In this document: positions 1-5,779 of the stretch, one piece after another | Layout: the number at the start of each line of letters is the position of its first letter | Position numbering within the stretch: the first letter of the stretch is position 1 | Assembly: GCA_011375045.1 (NCBI GenBank) | Contig: DRNB01000002.1 | Span: forward strand, 1 to 7,829 | DNA from: Aquifex aeolicus | Lineage (GTDB): Bacteria; Aquificota; Aquificia; Aquificales; Aquificaceae | Length of the DNA: 7,829 nucleotides | Direction: 5' to 3' | The notes under the pieces: model-generated | Databases searched by the model: none | What the model saw: the letters and a program-made list of their open reading frames with translations, nothing else | Told to the model about the DNA's origin: nothing | Position numbers and translations under genes: made by a program

Positions 1-1
1 G

Positions 2-919
2 CTCCTCCTGAGGATCGACTGCCACGTGGGTGTTCTGAACCGGGCTATGGAGGAGTTCCTCTCCCTCAAGCCGTCGCCCTTTTTCGATCCAGAGAAGGGT
101 TATCTTTACGAAAAGGCTCTGTGGGAGGCGGTCGACAAACTCAAGCCGAAAGGCAGAAAACTCGAAGCCTCCCTGCGCCGTGCCCTCAGGAGAGCGGCTT
201 CCCTGGGACTGGTGGAGGTTCATGACTTCGTGGACGCTGAGCTCGCCCGGACATACCTCCGGATGGGTGATGAACTCCCCCTGAGGGTTGTCCTCATGCC
301 CTACTATGAAGATTACAGGGAAATCTGCTCCCTCCTCAGGGGAAGATCGAGGGGAAGGATCACCCTCGGATGGGTTAAGGTGTTTGTGGATGGTTCGCTG
401 TCCGCCAGAACCGCCTATCTGAAGGAACCCTACGCTGATAGAGCGGGATGGAGAGGCATCCTCCTGAGAAGCAGCCGTGAGATAGAGCAGATGATATACG
501 AGCTCGAGGATGCCGGGCTGAGAATATCCCTTCATGCCATCGGGGACGCCGCCTTAGAGGAGTGTCTGAGGGCTTTCGAAGCTGTCTCCCCCCGGCTCCC
601 CTATCACAGGATAGAGCATGCGGAGCTGATCACGGAAGAGCAGGCTCTCAGAGTAAGGGACCTGAGACTCCTTCTGTCCCTTCAGCCGGGATTCCGTCCC
701 TACTTTCGGAGAACCTACCTGAAGGCTCTGGGGGCTGTCAGGACGAGGAGGGCGCTTCCCCTGCGTCTGCTGGACAGGCTGGGGGTCGACATGATCTTTG
801 GCTCCGATATGCTTCCCTTCAATCCCCTCTACGGCTTTCGCTACGCGGTGCGCCTGCTGGGCAGGAAAAAGGCAGAATATTACTACGGAGGGTGGAGACA
901 TGAGGGAAGGTATCTATGA
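2..919 (+). CDS. Amidohydrolase family 3 (YtcJ-like) metal-dependent hydrolase, 5' partial, short C-terminus
   Basis: This is the 3' part of an amidohydrolase-superfamily gene. The frame is open to the left edge. A GTG at 26 could be taken as a start, but the residues before it (RIDCH) belong to the family's conserved R-x-D-G-H block, so the true start lies upstream, along with the N-terminal HxH metal site. Counting from the GTG, visible family motifs are: VKVFVDGSLSARTAYL at 117-132, whose Lys118 is the expected carboxylated lysine; HAIGD at 170-174; HRIEHAE at 194-200; LQPGF at 219-223; and GSDMLP at 259-264, with the catalytic Asp261. Relatives hydrolyse amide or similar C-N bonds in the cytoplasm; the substrate cannot be named. 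The protein stops about 36 residues after the GSD motif, whereas typical YtcJ proteins continue for roughly 100 more residues with the G-x-L-x-x-G-x-x-A-D segment. Its last 20 bases overlap trxB, suggesting co-translation. The family call is firm; the function is unknown. Confidence 0.85.
   Translation, partial: LLLRIDCHVGVLNRAMEEFLSLKPSPFFDPEKGYLYEKALWEAVDKLKPKGRKLEASLRRALRRAASLGLVEVHDFVDAELARTYLRMGDELPLRVVLMPYYEDYREICSLLRGRSRGRITLGWVKVFVDGSLSARTAYLKEPYADRAGWRGILLRSSREIEQMIYELEDAGLRISLHAIGDAALEECLRAFEAVSPRLPYHRIEHAELITEEQALRVRDLRLLLSLQPGFRPYFRRTYLKALGAVRTRRALPLRLLDRLGVDMIFGSDMLPFNPLYGFRYAVRLLGRKKAEYYYGGWRHEGRYL
887..892 (+). promoter_or_regulatory. Shine-Dalgarno site for the trxB-like gene
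   Basis: GGAGGG lies 7 bases before the ATG at 900 and inside the 3' end of the amidohydrolase gene. It decides the flavoprotein start, because the same frame is open further upstream to an ATG at 798. The FAD-binding strand begins only a few residues after the ATG at 900, as is normal for this family. Confidence 0.75.
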
Positions 920-1832
920 CACGGTCATCGTGGGGGCTGGTCCGGCGGGGATATCCGCAGCCATATACGCGGTCCGCAAAAGGATGAACTTCCTGCTCGT
1001 TTCCGAGAGTGTGGGAGGTCAGGTTCTGACCTCGGGGGACATCGAAAACTTCCTCGGTTACGCGGAGATAGACGGCGTGCAGTTCGTCGACAGGATGGTT
1101 TCCCAGATGAACCACTTGGGGATAGAGCCTCTGCTGGACAGGGTGGTGAGCGCCCGCAGAGAGGGGGATCACTTCCTTCTGGAAACCCTGAGCGGTCGGA
1201 GGATACCGACGAGAACCCTTCTCCTGTGCACAGGATCGGAGCACAGAAAGCTCAACGTTCCCGGCGAAAGGGAGTTCACGGGCAGGGGCGTTTCCTACTG
1301 CTACACCTGCGACGCACCCTTCTTCAGGGACGCGAAGGTCGCGGTTGTGGGCGGTGGCAACGCGGGCTTCGAAGCGGTCGAACAGCTCCTCAACTACGCC
1401 AGCGAGATATACCTCATAGAGCTGGGCGATAAACTCAGGGCTGATGAGATACTCAGGGAGCGGGTTCTGAAGGACGACAGGGTAAAGGTTCTGCTCAGGA
1501 CAGCTGTGAGGGAGATAAGAGGGGACGCCTCCGGCGTAAAGTCTCTGCTCTTGGAGGATCTGAAGGAGGGGAAGCTGAGGGAGCTTGAGGTCAGCGGCGT
1601 GTTCGTGGAGATAGGACTGGTTCCCAAAACGGAGCTCGCCGATCAGCTCGACGTCATAAAGAACGAGAAGGGGGAGATAGTTATAGACTGCAACAACAGA
1701 ACCTCGGAGGAGGGGGTTTACGCTGCGGGGGACTGCACCAACATATTCGCAAAGCAGATCATAACCGCCGCCGGTGAGGGCGCCAAGGCTCTGCTCTCCC
1801 TTTACCACGAACTCATATACTCGCGCCGGTGA
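900..1832 (+). CDS. trxB: Thioredoxin reductase-like FAD/NAD(P)H disulfide oxidoreductase (AhpF-like cofactor site)
   Basis: A 310-residue flavoprotein of normal TrxB length that passes electrons from a nicotinamide cofactor through FAD and a redox disulfide to a thioredoxin-fold partner in the cytoplasm. Domains in order: FAD Rossmann motif GAGPAG (12-17) and GGQ (39-41); redox centre CYTC followed by Asp (134-138); nicotinamide-binding GGGNAG (151-156); second FAD motif with GD (277-278); and a KQIITAAGEGAKA tail (285-297). In place of the HRRxxxR NADPH clamp of E. coli TrxB, the sequence has E-L-G-D-K-L-R-A-D-E (174-183). This resembles the C-terminal half of AhpF, an NADH enzyme, but the AhpF N-terminal thioredoxin-like domains are absent. 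The CxxC rules out the TrxB-like ferredoxin-NADP reductases. The start is set by a good Shine-Dalgarno site. The gene overlaps the amidohydrolase gene by 20 bases and ends 22 bases before the c-di-GMP gene. Enzyme class is sure; NADH preference is inferred. Confidence 0.93.
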   Translation: MREGIYDTVIVGAGPAGISAAIYAVRKRMNFLLVSESVGGQVLTSGDIENFLGYAEIDGVQFVDRMVSQMNHLGIEPLLDRVVSARREGDHFLLETLSGRRIPTRTLLLCTGSEHRKLNVPGEREFTGRGVSYCYTCDAPFFRDAKVAVVGGGNAGFEAVEQLLNYASEIYLIELGDKLRADEILRERVLKDDRVKVLLRTAVREIRGDASGVKSLLLEDLKEGKLRELEVSGVFVEIGLVPKTELADQLDVIKNEKGEIVIDCNNRTSEEGVYAAGDCTNIFAKQIITAAGEGAKALLSLYHELIYSRR

Positions 1833-1854
1833 GTTATCATTTATCTCAGTCATT
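1833..1854 (+). promoter_or_regulatory. Short AT-rich gap with a -10-like hexamer and no Shine-Dalgarno site
   Basis: The 22 bases between the trxB-like gene and the GGDEF-EAL gene contain TATCAT at 1835-1840 (five of six bases match TATAAT). There is no purine-rich ribosome-binding site close to the ATG at 1855. A transcript starting about 7 bases after the hexamer would have a leader of only about 8 bases. No convincing -35 element is visible, so this is a weak promoter candidate; read-through from trxB is equally possible. Confidence 0.3.
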
Positions 1855-4455
1855 ATGGGCTTCTCCACCCGTCTTAACGCCTTCGTCGAGGAAAAACTCC
1901 GGCTGAGGAGTTACCCCCTCAAAGTGGCTGTTCTCTTCACGCTCATCATCCTCCTCTCCATCTTCCTCTCCTTCGTGGTGGATACCTTTCACTCCTTCAG
2001 GGAGATAAGGGAGGAGCTTACCCTCACGGCGAACAGATCGGCGAAGCTGAGAACCGTCGCCCTGAGCAACACCATAGTAACCTTCTTCAGGGGAGACACC
2101 GCTCTGGTGGAGCTGGTAGAGCAAAGCGGACCCGCCGGAATCGAACCCTTCTTGGGGGACTATATCGTTTGCGCTAAGGGGGAGGACTTCTTTCTCGGAG
2201 AGGATTACAGAGAACCCGTTCGGACAGCCCTCGAGCGCTTCAGGGGCAGGGATCTTTACTTTTACCTTATCCCCGACCGCTGGCTCGGTATAACGGTGGT
2301 GCGAAAGAACGGCAAAACCTACGCCTTCTGCCACAGCGTTCCCTACATGAGGGAGATCCTCTCGGGGAAGTTAGGCGTCATAGCCAAATACGGAGCGGAG
2401 TTCTACTTCGGTTCCCGGCCCTCTGTGAAGGAGGGGGACATTCTGGTTGCTTACGAAAACAACTACTCGAACGCTTACATGTACGTGGTCATACCCTTCA
2501 CCAGCATCCTCAAAACCCTCCTCGGCGAACGGCTTGCCCTCTACTCCCGCCTCTACCTTGTCTTTGTGCTCTTCCTTCTCTTCTCCTACCTGCTCTGGGC
2601 AAAACTGATAAACTACCCGATCCGCAGGCTCAGGAACATTGCAGGGGAGCTGGAGAAGGGGAACTACAGCGTCGACTTCTCCGATCTGGTAAGCGCAAAG
2701 GACGAGTTCGGAACCATCGCCCGACTGCTGAAGAAGTTTACCGAGGATACCCGGGACCGGCTCCGCAAGCAGGAGCTGATCCTCGAAACAGCTCTGGGGA
2801 TAATAGGATCTCCGGAGGAGATACCCCTCTTCGTCAAGGACACCCTCCACAGACTCAACGATATACTCGGTGCGAGATCCTCCCTCTTTCTGGCGGAGGA
2901 CATCCACAGCGGGAGGTTCGTCCTCCTCGTTCCCTCCGGAGCTTCGGAGGAGGATGTGGAAGCGCTCAGGGAGATTTATGAAAGCAGACGCTCGGAGCTT
3001 TTCTCCTCACCCGAGGAGCTGGTCTGCTTCAGGGAAACGAGGGGAAACCTGTGGGTCGAAGCCGTCCTGTTCCGGCTCGATGAGGACACGAGGGGTGCCA
3101 TCCTCCTCACCTTCGAGGGGAACATGGAGCGGACGGACGAAAGCTACCTGAAGGTTATATGTCAGCACCTTGTAAGCACCATAAGACTGAGCCACCTCGC
3201 AACCACCGACCCCCTGACGGGGGTTCCCAACAGGCGTGCCCTGGAGCACGATCTCAATAACTACGGCAGACTCGCCAGGAGATACGGAAAGAGGCTGAGC
3301 CTCATAATGATAGACATAGACAACTTCAAGGGGGTGAACGACACCTACGGACACTCCGCGGGGGACGAGATCCTCAAGAGGGTAGCCCGCCTTGTGAAGG
3401 AGAACATCAGGGAAACGGATGTCCTCTACAGATACGGAGGGGAGGAGTTCGCTATCCTGTGTCCCGAAACGGGAAAGGAAGGAACCTACGAGCTTGCGGA
3501 GAGGATAAGGGAGAACGTGAGGGGAACGAGGTTCTGGATAGACAGGGACAAGTTCATATACATAACGGTGAGCCTCGGTGTGGCGAGCTACCCCGAGGAC
3601 ACGGAGGATCCCCAGGAGCTTCTGATGATAGCGGACATAAGTCTTTACAGAGCCAAAAACGAGGGGAAGGACAGAACCATCATGCTGAGGCTTCCCGAGG
3701 ACAAGGAGGCTTACAGGGAACGCTTTAAAGTCGAGAAGGATCTCAGGGAGCTTATACTCAGGGGAGCCACAACCCACCACCTTCAGCCCATCTTCGACCT
3801 CAGGGAGGGTAAGGTTTACGGCTACGAGCTTCTGTTCCGCGTCGTGAAGGATGGAGAGGTGATACCCATAGGCAGGTTCCTCGGCAAGATCGAGGACTTC
3901 AGCATAATGGAGGACATAGACCTCCTGACCGTGGAGTATCTGAAGGAGATAGTGAAGGATAAGGATCTGGACTCCTTCTGCTTTTTCATAAACCTGTCGC
4001 CCCGCAGCTTGGAGAGGGGGATGATCTTCGGGGAGCTTTCCCAGCTACCCCGCCACGCCAGATCCAGAACCTTCATAGAGATCACGGAGAGGGAGACGTT
4101 CCTGAACATAGAGACAGCCATATCCTACCTCGACATCCTCAAGACCATAGGCTTCAGGATAGCCATGGACGACTTCGGAAGCGGCTTCTCCTCCATATCC
4201 TACATGAGGCACTTCGTAAAGTTCATAGATCTCCTGAAGATAGACGGGTCCTTGGTCCGGAACGTCAGCAGGGATCCCTACAACAGAGCCATTCTGGAGA
4301 GCATCAAGATCATGGCGGACAGGTTCTCGGTGGACGTTGTGGCTGAGTTCATAGAGTCCGAGAGCGATCTGGAAGCCGTGAAGAGGATAGGTATAAGATT
4401 CGGTCAGGGTTACTATCTGAGCGATGATTACAGCCGGAAGTCCTCACCGAGATAG
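1855..4455 (+). CDS. Membrane-bound GGDEF-EAL protein (sensor-HAMP-GAF-GGDEF-EAL), c-di-GMP turnover
   Basis: An 866-residue transmembrane c-di-GMP enzyme. Order: cytoplasmic N-tail; membrane helix at about 20-42; periplasmic sensor at about 43-229; second helix at about 230-249; HAMP linker at about 253-303, ending in a charged likely coiled coil; GAF-like region at about 304-448; GGDEF domain at 449-610; EAL domain at about 625-857. The cyclase half has DPLTGVPNRR (452-461), the metal-binding DIDNFK segment (487-492), active-site GGEEF (528-532) and an inhibitory I-site RETD (519-522) five residues before it. The phosphodiesterase half has E-L-L for EAL (658-660), Asn713, EITE (742-745), DDFGSG (772-777), Lys795, Glu831 and Gln851. 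Both halves therefore look catalytically competent, and the protein may switch between making and breaking c-di-GMP. An in-frame ATG at 1774 lies inside trxB; I choose the ATG at 1855 because membrane topology starts there and it avoids a 59-base overlap. The 3' end overlaps lptB on the other strand by 28 bases. The sensed ligand is unknown. Confidence 0.93.
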   Translation: MGFSTRLNAFVEEKLRLRSYPLKVAVLFTLIILLSIFLSFVVDTFHSFREIREELTLTANRSAKLRTVALSNTIVTFFRGDTALVELVEQSGPAGIEPFLGDYIVCAKGEDFFLGEDYREPVRTALERFRGRDLYFYLIPDRWLGITVVRKNGKTYAFCHSVPYMREILSGKLGVIAKYGAEFYFGSRPSVKEGDILVAYENNYSNAYMYVVIPFTSILKTLLGERLALYSRLYLVFVLFLLFSYLLWAKLINYPIRRLRNIAGELEKGNYSVDFSDLVSAKDEFGTIARLLKKFTEDTRDRLRKQELILETALGIIGSPEEIPLFVKDTLHRLNDILGARSSLFLAEDIHSGRFVLLVPSGASEEDVEALREIYESRRSELFSSPEELVCFRETRGNLWVEAVLFRLDEDTRGAILLTFEGNMERTDESYLKVICQHLVSTIRLSHLATTDPLTGVPNRRALEHDLNNYGRLARRYGKRLSLIMIDIDNFKGVNDTYGHSAGDEILKRVARLVKENIRETDVLYRYGGEEFAILCPETGKEGTYELAERIRENVRGTRFWIDRDKFIYITVSLGVASYPEDTEDPQELLMIADISLYRAKNEGKDRTIMLRLPEDKEAYRERFKVEKDLRELILRGATTHHLQPIFDLREGKVYGYELLFRVVKDGEVIPIGRFLGKIEDFSIMEDIDLLTVEYLKEIVKDKDLDSFCFFINLSPRSLERGMIFGELSQLPRHARSRTFIEITERETFLNIETAISYLDILKTIGFRIAMDDFGSGFSSISYMRHFVKFIDLLKIDGSLVRNVSRDPYNRAILESIKIMADRFSVDVVAEFIESESDLEAVKRIGIRFGQGYYLSDDYSRKSSPR

Positions 4456-5144
4456 GTCTTCCTGACCTCCTGAAGCTCGACCACGTTCACGGGTTCGCCC
4501 TCCGCTATTATCCTGCCCTCCGATATTATGTAAACCCTGTCGACTATGCTTATGGTTTCCCTCACGTTGTGGTCCGTGATGAGGATACCTATGTTCTGAT
4601 GCCTCAGGTTCCTGACCATCTTCCTGATGTCGCTCACTATGATGGGATCCAAGCCCGCGAAGGGTTCGTCCAGAAAGAGGTAGCGGGGTTTGGTTATAAG
4701 ACTTCTGGCTATCTCGAGACGCCTCTTCTGACCACCCGAGAGGGTGTAGGCTCTGTGGTCCCTCAGGGACAGCAAACCAAAGTCCTCCAAGAGAGCCTCC
4801 GCCCTGACCACCGCCTCCTCCCGGCTGTCCGCGAAGAACTCCAGAAACATGAGGAGGTTCTCCATCACCGTGAGCTCCTCGAAGAGGGTGTGCTCCTGAG
4901 GAAGGAAGGCTATCCCCTTCTCCGCCCTGCGATGAGGGGGGAGGGTCGTTATGTCCTCCCCGTCCAGCTCTATGCGTCCGCCGTCCACCTTTATGAATCC
5001 TATGAGAGCGTTGAAGAGGGTCGTCTTACCCGCTCCGTTGGGTCCGAGGATACCCACCACCTCCCCCCTGTCGACGCTCAGACTCACCCCCCTTATAACC
5101 TCCCTGCCTCTGAAGCTCTTACGCAGATCTCTGGCAACGAGCAC
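4428..5144 (-). CDS. lptB: LptB, ATPase of the lipopolysaccharide export ABC transporter
   Basis: A 238-residue ABC ATPase, the usual LptB length. In other bacteria LptB forms a dimer under LptF/LptG and powers extraction of lipopolysaccharide from the inner membrane towards the LptC-LptA bridge. Visible motifs: Walker A GPNGAGKT (34-41), Q-loop LPQEHTLFEELTV (81-93), signature LSGGQ (135-139), Walker B YLFLDE (155-160), and the switch histidine in ITDHNVRET (189-197). The runs DEPFAGLDPIIVSDI, LITDHNVRE and the YLGEDF ending are diagnostic of LptB rather than the related branched-chain amino acid ATPases LivF/LivG. The start is a GTG with no Shine-Dalgarno site, preceded at once by an AT-rich stretch. 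No lptA, lptC, kdsC or rpoN neighbour, the common company of lptB, is in this window. The gene converges on and overlaps the GGDEF-EAL gene and is divergent from bioH. The call is very secure. Confidence 0.95.
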   Translation of the reverse strand: MLVARDLRKSFRGREVIRGVSLSVDRGEVVGILGPNGAGKTTLFNALIGFIKVDGGRIELDGEDITTLPPHRRAEKGIAFLPQEHTLFEELTVMENLLMFLEFFADSREEAVVRAEALLEDFGLLSLRDHRAYTLSGGQKRRLEIARSLITKPRYLFLDEPFAGLDPIIVSDIRKMVRNLRHQNIGILITDHNVRETISIVDRVYIISEGRIIAEGEPVNVVELQEVRKTYLGEDFRL

Positions 5145-5161
5145 CTAATTATTATATTTAC
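5145..5161. promoter_or_regulatory. 17-base divergent intergenic region with back-to-back -10-like hexamers
   Basis: This AT-rich spacer is all that separates the lptB start (minus strand) from the bioH start (plus strand). On the minus strand it reads TATAAT, a perfect -10 hexamer, at 5156 down to 5151, ending 6 bases before the GTG. On the plus strand TATTAT (5150-5155) and TATATT (5153-5158) each match the -10 consensus at five of six bases, close before the ATG at 5162. Neither gene has a Shine-Dalgarno site here. Any -35 elements would lie inside the opposite coding region, and I see no good TTGACA match. The arrangement suggests leaderless or near-leaderless divergent transcripts, which is an inference. 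Confidence 0.45.
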
Positions 5162-5779
5162 ATGCCTCCCCTCTATATTCACGGATGGGGTTTCTCCTCG
5201 AAGGTTTTTGCGAGCCTGCCCGGTATAAAGCCGGACCTTCCCGCCCACGGCAGGAACACGAACCCCTACACCTGCCTGGACGACGTGGTGAGGGACATAG
5301 CCCTGTCGCTCCCCTCCCGACACGACGTAGTAGGCTGGTCGCTGGGTGGCAGTCTCGCCCTCCTGCTCGCCCTCCGGTTCCCCTCCAAGGTGGGAAGGGT
5401 CATCCTCCTTGGAACCTCCCCCTACTTCGGCGGAGCCTGGTCCCGTGCTAATCTGAGAGCCTTCAGAAGCATGGTGAGGAAAAGAGGCATAGGCGCCTTC
5501 CGGGAGATAGTGGCGGGAGGCTTCGAGGATCACGTGGAGGAAGAGGAAGCGCTCCGAATGCTCGAGGACTACATAAACCTCGATCTTAGAGCCCGGATCC
5601 CGTTTCTGGACAAGGAGGTTGTGGTGGTTCACGGCGAAAGGGACACGGTGGTTCCCCTGAGGGAAGCTTTCCTCCTTCACAATCTCCTCAGAAGGAGTAA
5701 ACTTATAATTCTCCCCGGAGGTCATTTTCCCTCTGAAAATGAAAGAGCTGTTGTCTCTTCGCTTCTCGCGAGCGGTTGA
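5162..5779 (+). CDS. bioH: BioH-like alpha/beta hydrolase (pimeloyl-ACP methyl ester esterase), short form
   Basis: A 205-residue serine hydrolase. BioH removes the methyl group from pimeloyl-ACP methyl ester in the cytoplasm, ending the BioC-started rounds of fatty-acid-type elongation so that the pimeloyl chain can enter biotin assembly. Visible features: oxyanion-hole HGWG (7-10), DLPAHGRN (25-32), nucleophile elbow GWSLGG with Ser60 (58-63), a TSPYF stretch (85-89) like the SSPCF of known BioH, acid Asp161 in HGERD, and His188 in GGHFP. The triad is complete. Known BioH is about 256 residues; this one lacks the N-terminal strands before HGWG and has a small lid. A stop in frame at 5111 and no intervening ATG, GTG or TTG make the ATG at 5162 the only ordinary start. 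Overlap of 41 bases with a BioC-like gene strongly supports the role. A different carboxylesterase is possible, but context makes it less likely. Confidence 0.82.
   Translation: MPPLYIHGWGFSSKVFASLPGIKPDLPAHGRNTNPYTCLDDVVRDIALSLPSRHDVVGWSLGGSLALLLALRFPSKVGRVILLGTSPYFGGAWSRANLRAFRSMVRKRGIGAFREIVAGGFEDHVEEEEALRMLEDYINLDLRARIPFLDKEVVVVHGERDTVVPLREAFLLHNLLRRSKLIILPGGHFPSENERAVVSSLLASG
5717..5722 (+). promoter_or_regulatory. Distant Shine-Dalgarno-like GGAGGT before bioC
   Basis: GGAGGT lies inside bioH and ends 16 bases before the ATG of bioC at 5739, too far for a standard site. No closer one exists. It may help reinitiation by ribosomes that finish bioH at 5779, or it may be incidental. Confidence 0.3.

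Noticed and set aside
798..899. Upstream extension of the trxB frame to an ATG at 798
   Set aside because: It overlaps the conserved end of the amidohydrolase, and TrxB proteins start just before the FAD motif; the ATG at 900 has a good Shine-Dalgarno site.
900..1832. Alternative call of TrxB-like ferredoxin-NADP reductase for the flavoprotein
   Set aside because: Those enzymes lack the CxxC; here both cysteines and the following Asp are present.
1774..1854. Upstream extension of the GGDEF-EAL frame to an ATG at 1774
   Set aside because: It lies mostly inside the conserved tail of trxB, adds residues with no membrane or domain role, and has no ribosome-binding site.
819..1868. Long antisense open frame (349 codons) across the trxB-like gene
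   Set aside because: It is in exact codon register with trxB, so stops would require TTA, CTA or TCA sense codons, which these genes avoid. It has no recognisable motifs and is a by-product of codon bias.
3007..3780. Antisense open frame (257 codons) opposite the GGDEF domain
   Set aside because: It is in register with the sense codons of a clear GGDEF domain and has no ribosome-binding site or domain signature.
4454..4468. Small inverted repeat AGGTC/GACCT at the convergent gene ends
   Set aside because: The stem is only five base pairs, no T-run follows on either strand, and it lies in lptB coding sequence, so it does not qualify as a terminator.
4569..5228. Plus-strand open frame (219 codons) opposite lptB, running into bioH
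   Set aside because: It is in codon register with lptB on the other strand and ends out of frame inside bioH; lptB has full ABC motifs.
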